From positions 13,487-77,486 of the forward strand of contig JAJPHP010000078.1 in the NCBI GenBank assembly GCA_021325255.1: a stretch of DNA of 64,000 nucleotides, read 5' to 3'. Of the stretch, positions 1 to 10,341 are shown piece after piece. Position 1 is the first letter of the stretch. Each line of letters opens with the position of its first letter. The DNA comes from Nitrososphaerota archaeon (GTDB lineage: Archaea > Thermoproteota > Nitrososphaeria > Nitrososphaerales > CADDZS01). The notes below the pieces were generated by a model that worked only from the letters and a program-made list of their open reading frames with translations, had not been told where the DNA came from and ran no database searches. Both the position numbers and the translations under genes were made by a program.

Positions 1-1645
<1,645 letters not shown>

Positions 1646-1656
1646 TAGTCCCTTTC

Positions 1657-1670
1657 TCCTCATTTTTTCC
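1657..1670 (+). terminator. Probable T-tract terminator after korB
   Basis: Twelve bases after the korB stop there is a pyrimidine-rich run with six consecutive T (1663-1668), the kind of T-tract at which archaeal RNA polymerase stops. No hairpin is needed or seen. Confidence 0.4.
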
Positions 1671-1797
1671 GGCCCCAACATTCCTAACGAAGCCGCTATA
1701 GTCCACCAGAAAAGTGCGGGCGAATCGTATTTTTTGGGGATGGGAAATAAGCCGACGGCCGTCCAACCTTTCAGCGTGGGAGCTGTCAGGTTTCGTC

Positions 1798-2007
1798 TTG
1801 ACTTTCCAAGGGCGCGAAGTTTGTACTGAATGCGACAGGAGACTAGATCCAAAAGAAAGGGGATACTGGAGGTTGGACTCACAGACTCTCGGGTCCAAGC
1901 TAGTCTGCGCCGAATGCTTTGAAGAAGCCTTTGATCAGTCAGAGGCAAAGACTCCAAGATTTTCAGTTTTTGCTCATAGGAACTCTATCCATCATCATGA
2001 GTCTTAG
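1798..2007 (+). CDS. Small zinc-ribbon-like protein
   Basis: Small ORF with two CxxC knuckles, VCTECD and VCAECFEE, about 29 residues apart, the arrangement of a zinc-ribbon or treble-clef fold. The frame is open from a GTG at 1714, but the residues before the first knuckle look random; I prefer the TTG at 1798 (69 residues), which lies about 50 bp after an A/T-rich element (ggaaataagc). The C-terminal tail ends in several His. No family is recognised; a DNA-, RNA- or protein-binding role is only a guess from the zinc knuckles. It stands alone between korB and a probable decayed gene on the other strand. Confidence 0.45.
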   Translation: MTFQGREVCTECDRRLDPKERGYWRLDSQTLGSKLVCAECFEEAFDQSEAKTPRFSVFAHRNSIHHHES

Positions 2008-2548
2008 TGGCTGCTTAGAGCCGATACCGTGAATGACCTCGTATAACAATCTAAGCGGCGTGAAAGTCTTATACTCAAACCAACACAAGTGCATGGATAC
2101 ATGGACATTTTCATTATGCTCAGGCGAACAGCTCACGTTGAAGACGAGCTGCGGATCCTCTCTTGTCCACAGAAATGCGAAAGAGATGTCCGGCTTGGCC
2201 GCCCTCAGCTCCGAAATGCTCTTTACGTCGCGCAGCCTTACACTTCGCATTCTCTCCGCAAGTTCAGGCAGGACGAGGTGGGCTTCGGCGGCGTTTAGAA
2301 CGCCATAAAACTTGTCGAGAACTCCCGTCTCAAGACTCTTTCTCCAGCCTCAATGACAAGACAAGCTGTATCGGCGTGCAGGCGATGGTCCTCCTGAGAG
2401 GTGTCCTCACCGCGAGGCTCACATTCGTCTCCTGAGAAGCTCTTTTTGGCCTTGCTTCCTTTTTACTGTAGAGCAGAACTTTGCGGCCGACAGCATCGGT
2501 CAGTATCTTTTCGTGTGGAGATATGACCTCAACGGAAAAGTTTGGCAT
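1963..2548 (-). pseudogene. Hypothetical protein gene with one apparent frameshift
   Basis: On the minus strand two reading frames abut. The first starts at ATG 2548 (or 2569), reads MPNFSVEVISPHEKIL... and ends at 2330 with LSLRLEKES. The second frame is open from about 2345 and continues with LETGVLDKFYGVLNAAEAHL to the stop at 1963. Joining them with a one-base shift in the purine-rich stretch at 2330-2347 gives one product of about 195 residues with ordinary composition. No known family is recognised. Either a real recent frameshift, a sequencing error, or two unrelated spurious frames; plus-strand frames here look worse. Confidence 0.35.
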
Positions 2549-2675
2549 ACTCTGCGAAAAACAGCCCACCTTCCTTTAAGCCTTGAGCAAGAAAATAAGA
2601 ACGCATTGCCAAAGAGGAACATTTATCCCACCAGCAATTTTCGCAGATGTTTGGAGATAGAGAGAGGGATAATAA

Positions 2676-3146
2676 TTGGATATCGCCACGATTCGATACG
2701 GTTTCACCCAGCGCTTCCGCGTCCCAGCATCTGTTGCGTATAGATGGTGTACTGACTTCGAGCCGAGAGATCTTGAATTGATGCGGGAGAAAGGAAGACG
2801 GAAAATCGAGCACGTCTCAGAGGATACGATCATCCTCACTGACTCGTTCCATGCCGGCGAGGGTAGGGAGCAAGTGAGCAAAAGGAAACTTGTCAGGCTC
2901 TTTCCTGCTCGGATGTTCTGGACGAACACTCACATCTCGGGCCCGAACAAGCACTCACAATTTCTTTACCAAATCACTCCCGAGGGAAGGAAGACGTCCA
3001 AATTGGAATTCCTTGGACAGCATGTCGAATACCGGAGCATGTCAAAGGCTGACAGCAACGCCCTAGCGAAAAGGCTTAGAGAGGAGGACTCTTCCGCGTG
3101 GAAGCTTCTCGCAAAGGCGATGGAACGAGAGCTCGTTTCACACTGA
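2676..3146 (+). CDS. SRPBCC (START-like) family protein
   Basis: 156 residues from a TTG start. The N-terminus TQRFRVPASVAYRWCTDFEP is typical of the first strand and helix of SRPBCC/polyketide-cyclase-like proteins, which have a deep hydrophobic pocket for a lipid or other small ligand. A strand pattern follows (IEHVSEDTIILTDSF, KRKLVRLFPARMFWTN) and a long C-terminal helix ending AMERELVSH closes the fold, the expected layout and length. Ligand and role are unknown. It converges on the hemerythrin-like gene, only 7 bp separating the two stops. Confidence 0.75.
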   Translation: MDIATIRYGFTQRFRVPASVAYRWCTDFEPRDLELMREKGRRKIEHVSEDTIILTDSFHAGEGREQVSKRKLVRLFPARMFWTNTHISGPNKHSQFLYQITPEGRKTSKLEFLGQHVEYRSMSKADSNALAKRLREEDSSAWKLLAKAMERELVSH

Positions 3147-3153
3147 GAAACTA

Positions 3154-3615
3154 CTAAACTGAATTCTCTGACGCAAGAGCCTTCAGCGCAAGTGGGAACA
3201 CGATCTGTTCTTCTTCGTCGAAGTGATGCCTGAGATCAACGATGAACTTTTCGATCTCGCTCCCTGCCTCCTTTGAAGAAACTTGCGGAAGATCGTTCAG
3301 CCTCCGCTCCAAGAACTCTGAAACCCATCTGTGTTCCTGCATGATTCTGACCGAATCGGCAGATTCCGACTTTGCGTCTTTCAATACGACCCGCATGATT
3401 CGCGCTTCTTCTTGAACCGCGTGACGGAGGATTGTCGTTCGCAAAACTAGAAGCAATGCGGCGGCTTCACTGGGACTCTTTTTCGAGACGTTTTCAATCT
3501 CGCCGAGCTTTGGAGTGAGCTCTCGGTGTTCTCGAATCAGCCTGTCAATCATCGACGGTATCGGTTCTGAGAAATCAATATCCTTGTAAGCCAAGTGGAA
3601 CAGGTTCCTGTTCAA
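3154..3615 (-). CDS. Hemerythrin-like HHE domain protein (paralog 1)
   Basis: A 153-residue four-helix protein beginning at a TTG. Hemerythrin-type ligands are visible in order: REHREL, ILRHAVQEEARI, MQEHRWV and RHHFDEEEQIVFP, i.e. H, HxxxE, H and HxxxE/E. Such domains hold a non-haem di-iron site that binds O2 or NO or protects iron-sulfur proteins. It is the closest relative in the window of the protein at 22199-22843: both share YK..I...I..L..EH and RHAV.EEA. It is one of five HHE proteins in 20 kb. The start of the HTH_10 gene lies about 170 bp away, divergent, so co-regulation is possible but unproven. Confidence 0.88.
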   Translation of the reverse strand: MNRNLFHLAYKDIDFSEPIPSMIDRLIREHRELTPKLGEIENVSKKSPSEAAALLLVLRTTILRHAVQEEARIMRVVLKDAKSESADSVRIMQEHRWVSEFLERRLNDLPQVSSKEAGSEIEKFIVDLRHHFDEEEQIVFPLALKALASENSV

Positions 3616-3755
3616 AGTTAGCGCACGACTTTCGATTTATTCTTTGAGTCTCGGCCACGGTCCCCGAGCGAACTATTCAAAGTCTCGGCGAGATTTCTAG
3701 CAGGGCGTAGTTGTGGGGCAGCGACCTTGCAGGGTTGTAAAATGTGAAGGAAACG

Positions 3756-3769
3756 AGTAAATACGATAA
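3756..3769 (+). promoter_or_regulatory. TATA box of HTH_10 regulator gene
   Basis: A/T-rich element gagtaaatacgata centred about 26 bp before the GTG at 3787; implies leaderless transcript and supports that start. Confidence 0.5.
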
Positions 3770-3786
3770 ATGGCGAAGCTTCCAGT

Positions 3787-4422
3787 GTGTTAGAAGTTCG
3801 ACTCATTGTTGACGTCCCTGAGAACTGGGTCAAGGACATGGAGCGCGGGCACTCGGCGCTCATCAAAATCACTGACATAAGGAAAGGGACCTCGCCCAAG
3901 CCGCTCGTGCAAGAGTTCGTCGAAATATCGTCGACGAAGTTGAGCTCGGACGAGTTGATCAAAAGTCTCGGAAGCTCGGGTGATATTCAGAGCATAGACC
4001 TCGTTCCGGTCAGCCCCCACAGGGTGATTGGAGCCATTACGACGCAGTGGTGCCCGGTGTGTTCCACGCTTTCCGGCCTGAATTGTTCCCTGCTTTCTGC
4101 TACTACTCGAGAAGACGGGAAAATGAATTGGAGAATACTCGTGAGCGGCGAGGACTCGCTCAGGGAGCTCACCGGCCGGCTTGAAGCACAGGGAGTCCAT
4201 TACGAAATCGGAGACATTGACAAGCTCATCGAGAAGGAGGATCTCACGGCAAGGCAGGAGCAGATAGTGAAGATGGCCCTCAACCTCGGGTTCTTCGAAT
4301 TTCCGAAGAAGGTAAGACTTGTAGAGCTTTCCGAGAAACTCGGCATATCACCTGGCACATTATCGGAGATCCTTCGAAGGGCGGAGAAGCACATCCTGAC
4401 TCGTTACTTCAGGGAGCACTAG
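3787..4422 (+). CDS. HTH_10 (bacterio-opsin activator type) transcription regulator
   Basis: 211 residues, GTG start. The C-terminal 55 residues carry the HTH_10 domain: LTARQEQIVKMALNLGFFEF, then KLGISPGTLSEILRRAE as the recognition helix. The N-terminal part has a Cys group WCPVCSTLSGLNC near residue 90 that could bind a metal or sense redox state. A paralog with the same layout is at 41161-41805. These single-domain activators occur in Halobacteria, Thermoplasmata and Thaumarchaeota and usually act near the promoters they control. A TATA element sits 26 bp ahead of the start, so the mRNA is probably leaderless. Target genes are unknown; neighbours are two hemerythrins. Confidence 0.88.
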   Translation: MLEVRLIVDVPENWVKDMERGHSALIKITDIRKGTSPKPLVQEFVEISSTKLSSDELIKSLGSSGDIQSIDLVPVSPHRVIGAITTQWCPVCSTLSGLNCSLLSATTREDGKMNWRILVSGEDSLRELTGRLEAQGVHYEIGDIDKLIEKEDLTARQEQIVKMALNLGFFEFPKKVRLVELSEKLGISPGTLSEILRRAEKHILTRYFREH

Positions 4423-4527
4423 TCGGAAGCTCTCTTCTTCCCCGCCCAGCCGCGCGACCCCTAAAAGAAAGCTCGTAACTGGGCAGCTGAGTCGCGCCGC
4501 ACCGCTTGCTCAGTGAGGCAGCAGGAG

Positions 4528-4995
4528 CTAGGCTATTCCGTTAGATTGCTCCGGCGGAATCAGGCACTTGGCAACGGTTCCTGCAAGTAGAGCAGATGGG
4601 TACAGGACCTCCTCCTCGATTCTAGCATGGTGCGCCAGGCCGTTGAGAAGTTCGATTACCTCCTGGTCCCCCTCGTCCCTGGCCGCCTTTTTCGCCTTGA
4701 GAATCAGATCCCTTACTCTTCCATGTTCCTCGAACATCTTTTGATATTCTTGCACGAGCCGAGCCTGCTCGTCCGCAATTTCTTTCAGGTTTGAAATCTT
4801 CTCGCCGGAAACGAGATCTGAAATCGAGCCAAGGAGCGGCATAACGAGTTTTTGCTCTTTTTCGAAGTGCGGTTCAAGAACTTCCAGGAGATCCGAAACC
4901 ACCCTGCCGACGCCGTTCTTGTAAGTCGCACACGACCTCAGGGAGTGAATCAACTCTTCGTGCTCTTCGTCCAATGATTTTGGTGAGACCAACAT
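4528..4995 (-). CDS. Hemerythrin-like HHE domain protein (paralog 2)
   Basis: 155 residues with the four-helix HHE pattern: DEEHEELI, EPHFEKEQKLVMP, FEEHGRVRD and HHARIEEEVLYP. All expected His and Glu iron ligands are present. The second metal motif ends VLYP, the usual close of hemerythrin helix 4. Ends convergent with the HTH_10 gene about 100 bp away. Likely a soluble O2/NO- or iron-handling protein; exact function not deducible. Confidence 0.88.
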   Translation of the reverse strand: MLVSPKSLDEEHEELIHSLRSCATYKNGVGRVVSDLLEVLEPHFEKEQKLVMPLLGSISDLVSGEKISNLKEIADEQARLVQEYQKMFEEHGRVRDLILKAKKAARDEGDQEVIELLNGLAHHARIEEEVLYPSALLAGTVAKCLIPPEQSNGIA

Positions 4996-5105
4996 ATTCT
5001 ACTACTTCACTTGGGATCTATTTGCGGGCCGGAGGTCGATATTGGTTGTCCCGAAGAATTATGGCGCGAACCACCTGTGCCGACAGTGAGGTCTCTTCGG
5101 AAGCT

Positions 5106-6329
5106 CTAAGCTAGAATTTGATTGCGTTTCAATTTCGGAACGATCTCTTCATACCTCTTCCTCAGGAGCACGAGATCCCTAGCGAATTCAATCTCCTCCC
5201 ACTCCTTGTTCACGGCGAGAACTCCGGAGATTCTTTCGCCGTCGAAGTAGTACTGGAGGAAGCCGTCTTTCTCGTTTAGAACGCCTTTCTTCACAACGCG
5301 CGTCCTATGGGAGAGATCACCGAAAGCGTTGATTTCCAGTCCGAATTGGTCCGAGAAGAAATAGGGCAATTCGTCAAAGGGAAGATGCTCCCCAGCCATA
5401 TTTGCCCCGGCGATGCTACCCTGTTTCACCGCAACGTCGTAGTGCTCGACACGCGTGTAACGCTGGTATATGGGGCTGAAGAAACGTGCCACATCTCCTG
5501 CCGCGAAGACTCCTGCGGTGCTTGTCTCCAGATAACCATTTACCATGATCCCATTGTTTACCTCTAGCCCAGCTCTTTCTGCGAGGGTAGTATCCGGGAC
5601 AATTCCGATGCCGGTAATGACTAGGTCAGCGGGAATCTCTCTTCCGTCCGCAATCCTGACACCAGTGACCCTTCCGTCTTTTCCATAAATATCTGAAACT
5701 ACTGCTTCGGTGAGTACGCGGGCTCCTTTTTGCTCAGCGTAGTTGGCAAGCCATCTGCCCGTTTCCTCATCAACAGCCGTGTTAAGCAGGTACTTGCCCG
5801 CTTCGATAATCGTCGTGTCGAGACCCTTGGAAACGAGGGTCGATGCTACCTCACATCCAATGAACCCTCCTCCTATGACTAAGGCGTTTCTTGATTCTCT
5901 GATCCTTTCTTTGATTGCATTGCTGTCTTCAACAGTTCTGAGATAATAGAATCCATCAAGGTCAGAACCTGGAATTGCAAGTTTCCTAGGGTGGCCGCCC
6001 GTCGCAATCAAGAGTCTTTTGAACTCGAACTTTCTTTCGTCATCGAGTGTAACGCACCTTTCCTTAAGAGAAATATCCTCGGCGGAGTGATTCTGAATCA
6101 TTTCGATTCTGCGTCGCGTGTAGTAGCGATCCTTGTTGAGGTAAAGCTCGTCCTCTCTTTTGTCTCCTCTCAGGTACGCCTTTGACAGCGGCGTCCGATC
6201 GTACGGGACATGGTTCTCCTTGGATACTACTACAATCCGTCCTGCCTTGTCCCTGTTCCGAATTGAGGAGGCAGCAGAAGCTGTCGCGATTCCTCCTCCA
6301 ACTATTACATAATCAGCAAATTCCTTCAT
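5106..6329 (-). CDS. FAD-dependent NAD(P)H oxidoreductase (rubredoxin/ferredoxin reductase type)
   Basis: 407 residues, the normal length for the single-FAD pyridine nucleotide-disulfide oxidoreductase class without redox-active disulfide. Seen: FAD Rossmann motif VIVGGGIATASAA at the N-terminus, RTPLSKAYL of rubredoxin/putidaredoxin reductases, the NAD(P) Rossmann motif LVIGGGFIGCEVASTL near 150, and the second FAD motif GVFAAGDVARF near 270. No CxxxxC near the FAD motif, so it is not a lipoamide dehydrogenase. It is divergent from the E1 gene but is not its E3. A TATA element about 28 bp upstream (around 6357) suggests leaderless transcription. Probably passes electrons between NAD(P)H and a ferredoxin or rubredoxin. 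Confidence 0.9.
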   Translation of the reverse strand: MKEFADYVIVGGGIATASAASSIRNRDKAGRIVVVSKENHVPYDRTPLSKAYLRGDKREDELYLNKDRYYTRRRIEMIQNHSAEDISLKERCVTLDDERKFEFKRLLIATGGHPRKLAIPGSDLDGFYYLRTVEDSNAIKERIRESRNALVIGGGFIGCEVASTLVSKGLDTTIIEAGKYLLNTAVDEETGRWLANYAEQKGARVLTEAVVSDIYGKDGRVTGVRIADGREIPADLVITGIGIVPDTTLAERAGLEVNNGIMVNGYLETSTAGVFAAGDVARFFSPIYQRYTRVEHYDVAVKQGSIAGANMAGEHLPFDELPYFFSDQFGLEINAFGDLSHRTRVVKKGVLNEKDGFLQYYFDGERISGVLAVNKEWEEIEFARDLVLLRKRYEEIVPKLKRNQILA

Positions 6330-6447
6330 TGTGGTAATCGTGCACTCTTTCTACGATAGTATGATCACGGTTAGGAGTATTTTCCTTTGACCCGAAATTC
6401 TATGGGACAATGATTAACGTAATGGATCGCCCATAGGATAGTAGAAG

Positions 6448-8574
6448 TTGAGAAAAGGGAATTTGCAGTCTGTTGTTTCCAAATCAAGCAGGATTAGAAT
6501 TCTGAAGGAAGCTGATCTCGGAGAGGTTCTGCCTTTCCAGATACTTGATGAGAGAGGAAGGCTCACACAGGAATACGAAGTTGATCCTTCACTTGCAAGA
6601 TCTATCTACGAGACGATGGTGTTCGCAAGAGTCTTCGACGAGAAAGCAATCAACCTATCAACTCTAAGAGAGATTGGAGTGTACGCCCCTCACTCGGGTC
6701 AGGAGGCCGCGCAAGTAGGAGCGGTCTTTGCGCTTTCAAAGCAAGACTGGCTCGTGCCCATGTACAGGGATAATGCGGCGATGATCGCAAAGGGGATGCC
6801 GCCTGAAATGATCTTGCAGCATCTGTCTGGCGACGAGTTCGGAATGCGGGTGCCGGAGGACGTTCACATGATTCCTTTTTCAATCTCTGTTGCAACGCAA
6901 ATACCTCACGCCGCGGGGCTTGCTTACGCGCAAAAAATCAGGAAGACGGGTGCTGTCGTGTACACAAGCACCGGCGAAGGAGGGACTTCCAAGGCTGATT
7001 TTCACGAGGGGCTCAACCTTGCCTCAGCGCTGGGAGTCCCGCTCGTCGTTGGTGTCCAAAACAATCAGTACGCGATTTCAACGCCGAACGCGAAGGAGAC
7101 TGGCTCATCAACATTCGCCCAGAAGGCTATCGCTTATGGAATCGAGGGCATACTCGTTGACGGCGACGATGCATTCGCGGTCTACGAAGCGGTAAAGTAT
7201 GCGGCTCAGAGGGCCAGAATCCTCCAGAAGCCCACGCTGATCGAGTATCGAACCTACAGGTTCAGGATGCACACTACCGCAGAGCTCGTCTCTGCAAAAA
7301 AGAGAAACCAGGAGGAAGTCGAGGAGTGGAAGACGCGTGACCCCCTCACTCGTCTCGAGCGTTTCCTAGTGGAAAAGGGGCTCGTCGAAGAGAGGTACAA
7401 GGAGGACGTACTCCTTCGAGCGCAAGACAGGATGCGTCAGTCACTTGTGCTGTTTAGGGCAAAACCCGCACCCGACCCAACTTCGATGTTCAGGTTCATG
7501 TATTCTGGAATTACCCCTAGGTTGAGCAGGCAACTCGAAGAAGCGTTCGGAATTGTAGCAGGAGAAAAGCAGTCGGACGTTTCAGATGCTGACCGCAACC
7601 TTCCTAGAGGGGGTCCGTTGCTAAATATGCGAAACTCGATCAACTCCGCACTTCACCAGATAATGCAGTTAGACGAGGGCGCAGTAATCTATGGAGAGGA
7701 CGTCGGATTCAACGGCGGAGTATTCCAGGTTACTCGCGGACTCCAAGAAAGGTTTGGTCAGGAGCGAGTTTTTGATAGTCCGCTTTCGGAGCTAGCCATA
7801 GCGGGTGCTTTCGTCGGACTATCCATCGGCGGACTCCTTCCAATAGCGGAGATTCAATTCGACGGCTTCACACCTCCAACACTCGACCAAATCATCACTC
7901 ACGTATCCAGGATGAGGAACAGGTCGCGAGGCAGATATCCCATCCGTGGAATCCTTCGATTTCCATTTGGTGGCGGAGCGAGCGGTTTAGAGCATCACTC
8001 CGATTCTCCGGAAACATACTTTGCTGCAACTCCCGGAATCAAGGTGGTTGTTCCTTCAACCCCATACAATGCGAAAGGGCTCCTTATTGCCTCGGCAAAA
8101 GACGGCAACCCTGTTGTCTTCATGGAACCAAAGAGACTCTACGATACACCGAAGTCAGAAGTGCCGGAAGAGGAGTATGAGATCCCACTCGGGACGGCCA
8201 ACCTACTAAGAGAGGGAAACGACGTCACAGTCGTCACATATGGTTACATGGTATACCCTTCGCTTGAGGCCACTAACAACCTCTCCGCTGATGTAATAGA
8301 CCTGCGAACGATATCTCCGATGGACATGAGGATGATTGAGAGATCTGTTCAGAAGACTGGCAGGCTAGTCATAGTCCACGAAGCTCAGAAGATGTGCGGG
8401 ATTGGCTCGGAGATAGCGGCCTCGATTGCTGACACGCAACTCCTTTCGCTAAAAGCACCAATCAAGCGGGTCACGGGCTATGACATCACACCTCCCCTTG
8501 GCAAACTCGAGAAATATTATCTTCCTGATTCTAATCGTATCTCCAGAGCGATAGATGAAGTTATGAAATACTGA
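6448..8574 (+). CDS. Fused 2-oxoacid dehydrogenase E1 alpha-beta (TPP)
   Basis: 708 residues, TTG start. The first ~340 residues are an E1 alpha chain: TSTGEGGTSKADFHEGLNLA holds the TPP/Mg motif and is followed by QNNQYAIST. From about 390 to the end is an E1 beta chain: INSALHQIM, VIYGEDVGFNGGVF, the pyrimidine-side region and DLRTISPMD near the C-terminus. E1 oxidatively decarboxylates a branched-chain 2-oxoacid or pyruvate onto a lipoyl-E2. The two chains are usually separate; here they are one polypeptide. No E2 or E3 gene is in the window, so its partners are elsewhere or absent. The genome also has a ferredoxin-dependent route (1-1.6 kb). Confidence 0.93.
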   Translation: MRKGNLQSVVSKSSRIRILKEADLGEVLPFQILDERGRLTQEYEVDPSLARSIYETMVFARVFDEKAINLSTLREIGVYAPHSGQEAAQVGAVFALSKQDWLVPMYRDNAAMIAKGMPPEMILQHLSGDEFGMRVPEDVHMIPFSISVATQIPHAAGLAYAQKIRKTGAVVYTSTGEGGTSKADFHEGLNLASALGVPLVVGVQNNQYAISTPNAKETGSSTFAQKAIAYGIEGILVDGDDAFAVYEAVKYAAQRARILQKPTLIEYRTYRFRMHTTAELVSAKKRNQEEVEEWKTRDPLTRLERFLVEKGLVEERYKEDVLLRAQDRMRQSLVLFRAKPAPDPTSMFRFMYSGITPRLSRQLEEAFGIVAGEKQSDVSDADRNLPRGGPLLNMRNSINSALHQIMQLDEGAVIYGEDVGFNGGVFQVTRGLQERFGQERVFDSPLSELAIAGAFVGLSIGGLLPIAEIQFDGFTPPTLDQIITHVSRMRNRSRGRYPIRGILRFPFGGGASGLEHHSDSPETYFAATPGIKVVVPSTPYNAKGLLIASAKDGNPVVFMEPKRLYDTPKSEVPEEEYEIPLGTANLLREGNDVTVVTYGYMVYPSLEATNNLSADVIDLRTISPMDMRMIERSVQKTGRLVIVHEAQKMCGIGSEIAASIADTQLLSLKAPIKRVTGYDITPPLGKLEKYYLPDSNRISRAIDEVMKY

Positions 8575-8605
8575 GCCCGGTTGGTGCGGGCGACACGCAT
8601 GGCAA

Positions 8606-8618
8606 TTCGTATAAGATT
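8606..8618 (+). promoter_or_regulatory. TATA box of YCII-like gene
   Basis: The element ttcgtataagatt centred at 8612 implies transcription from about 8637 and selects the ATG at 8655 rather than the TTG at 8625. Confidence 0.6.
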
Positions 8619-8654
8619 AGTACATTGCCCTGTTTCCTCGATCTAACGACCAAT

Positions 8655-8939
8655 ATGATAGTATGTGAAATTACAACGTACAAATCTGTTCCACAGGGTG
8701 AAATCAGGAGCAGGCATCTGCAGTTCATACGAAAATACGGAGATCAGGGGAGGGTCCTGATGGCTGGAAGATTCGCTGACTCTAAGGGCGCGATGATTCT
8801 TTGGAATACCGACACCTTAGAAGAGGCTCGTAGAATCGCTGGGGAGGACCCGTACGTCCAACAGAACATGATATCGTATGAATTGCGGGAGTGGCCGCTC
8901 ATCTTCAATTACATGGTCGAGCCGCCTCTTCGCCCGTAG
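8655..8939 (+). CDS. YCII-related domain protein
   Basis: 94 residues from ATG 8655. Resembles YCII/EthD-type dimeric alpha-beta barrels: IRSRHLQFIRKYGDQGRVLM, then AGRFADSKGAMILWNT and DPYVQQNMISYELREWP, the conserved His, the GP/GRF turn and the DPY segment of that family. Members are small cytoplasmic proteins, some with dehydrochlorinase or other lyase activity; the function here is unknown. It has its own TATA box and is monocistronic. An in-frame TTG 30 bp upstream is less likely as start because it would precede the predicted transcript. Confidence 0.75.
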   Translation: MIVCEITTYKSVPQGEIRSRHLQFIRKYGDQGRVLMAGRFADSKGAMILWNTDTLEEARRIAGEDPYVQQNMISYELREWPLIFNYMVEPPLRP

Positions 8940-9200
8940 TATCGATTGTAATAAAACTAAGCTCGCTCGTCTTTCCCGCGCTCTCTCCTTTTAGTACCCC
9001 GAACGCGTTAGGGACAATCGATATTCGATGTAACTCAATGTATAGTCGGAAGATTTGTTCTTCTTGATTGTCAAGGGAGTTATTCTGTCTGATAGCATTT
9101 CGGCGTGGTCTTACTTCTGGAGCGACCCAATTGCGCAGGAGACATGCCACGCTGATAAGCTGACGATTCTATTCTGTAGGAGATAAGGTCGACTCGAGAA

Positions 9201-10319
9201 GTGCCATTCCCTTGCAAGCCCATACTCATCTTCTGGGAGACGACCAGAGCATGCACGCTGTCCTGCGTGCATTGCAGGGCATCTGCCATAACCGAACCAC
9301 TTCCGGGAGAACTGTCTAGAGAAGAAGGGCGAGAGTTAATCGAGCAGGTCACTTTCTTCGGCAAGCCATACCCAACTATTATCTTCACTGGAGGGGACCC
9401 TCTGAAAAGGAAAGACTTGTTCGAACTTCTGATCCACGCCGCCGAGCTTGACATAAATTTCGCCGTATCTCCAGCGGTATCTGAACTCCTGACCCAAAAG
9501 ACACTCTCTAGATTGAAACACGTCGGAGCTTCATCAGTTTCCATCAGTCTTGACGGGTCAACCGAGGAAGTACATGATTCCATAAGAAGAGAACCGGGCA
9601 CCTTCAAGAGGACGATCGAGGCCATTAAAGATGCGCAATTGGCTGGGCTGAACCTCCAGGTAAACACCGCAGTCATGAGGCGAAATCTGCGGGAGCTGCC
9701 GAGCATTTTCAGCCTGATCAAAGGACTTGGGGTAAAGACCTGGGAGGTATTTTTCCTAATCAGGGTCGGCCGCGGTGGAAGTGTTGAAGACCTGACACCT
9801 CACGAATATGAAAGCGCCTGCAATTTTCTGTACGATGCTTCACACTATGGCGTTACGATTAGAACCGTTGAGGCCCCCTTCATAAGACGGGTCGCAAAGC
9901 AAAGAGCATCCGACGGCTCATACTGGCAATCCACCACTTATCTTGAACTGCGAAATCGATTGATTCAACTCGAGGGAGACCCAAACGATCTTTCGACGCT
10001 CAGACCGGTGGGGACGCTTGACGGTGACGGCATCATCTTCATTGCCCATGACGGCACGATCCATCCCGGAGGATTGCTGCCCATTTCGCTGGGTAACGTG
10101 AAAAATGACAGCCTGATCCGGGTCTATAGGGAAAATCAGACGCTCCAAGATATCAGACAGAGGAAAATGCTAGGACGGTGCGGAGTCTGCGATTACAAGG
10201 AAATATGTGGAGGGAGTCGGGCAAGAGCTTTCTCATATAGTGGGGATCCGCTCTCTTCAGATCCAGCATGCATTCACGTCTCGCCGCAAGTTGCAACAAA
10301 AATCGATAGCGCCGTGTAG
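9201..10319 (+). CDS. Radical SAM/SPASM domain protein
   Basis: 372 residues, GTG start. The radical SAM cluster motif CTLSCVHC lies near residue 17, with IFTGGDPLKRKDL as the SAM-binding GGE-like motif. The C-terminal SPASM-type cluster has CGVCDYKEICGGSRARAF plus a late Cys (DPACIH). Length and both motifs match the haem d1/AhbC-D and TIGR04053-type enzymes. Members catalyse maturation of haem or peptides by radical chemistry; the substrate cannot be told. It stands alone between the YCII-like gene and a coiled-coil gene; no short precursor peptide gene is obvious nearby, which argues mildly for a haem- or cofactor-related role. Confidence 0.9.
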   Translation: MPFPCKPILIFWETTRACTLSCVHCRASAITEPLPGELSREEGRELIEQVTFFGKPYPTIIFTGGDPLKRKDLFELLIHAAELDINFAVSPAVSELLTQKTLSRLKHVGASSVSISLDGSTEEVHDSIRREPGTFKRTIEAIKDAQLAGLNLQVNTAVMRRNLRELPSIFSLIKGLGVKTWEVFFLIRVGRGGSVEDLTPHEYESACNFLYDASHYGVTIRTVEAPFIRRVAKQRASDGSYWQSTTYLELRNRLIQLEGDPNDLSTLRPVGTLDGDGIIFIAHDGTIHPGGLLPISLGNVKNDSLIRVYRENQTLQDIRQRKMLGRCGVCDYKEICGGSRARAFSYSGDPLSSDPACIHVSPQVATKIDSAV

Positions 10320-10341
10320 AGACGGAGCAGAAGTGGCCTAA

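Noticed and set aside
3121..3146. Sequence tttcacactgagaa resembling the regulon palindrome
   Set aside because: Spacer is 3 bp, it lies at a gene end and has no TATA at the standard distance.
9080..9721. Long minus-strand frame (213 codons) opposite the radical SAM gene
   Set aside because: It overlaps a clear radical SAM enzyme with both cluster motifs; the translation is Ser/Arg-rich without family features.
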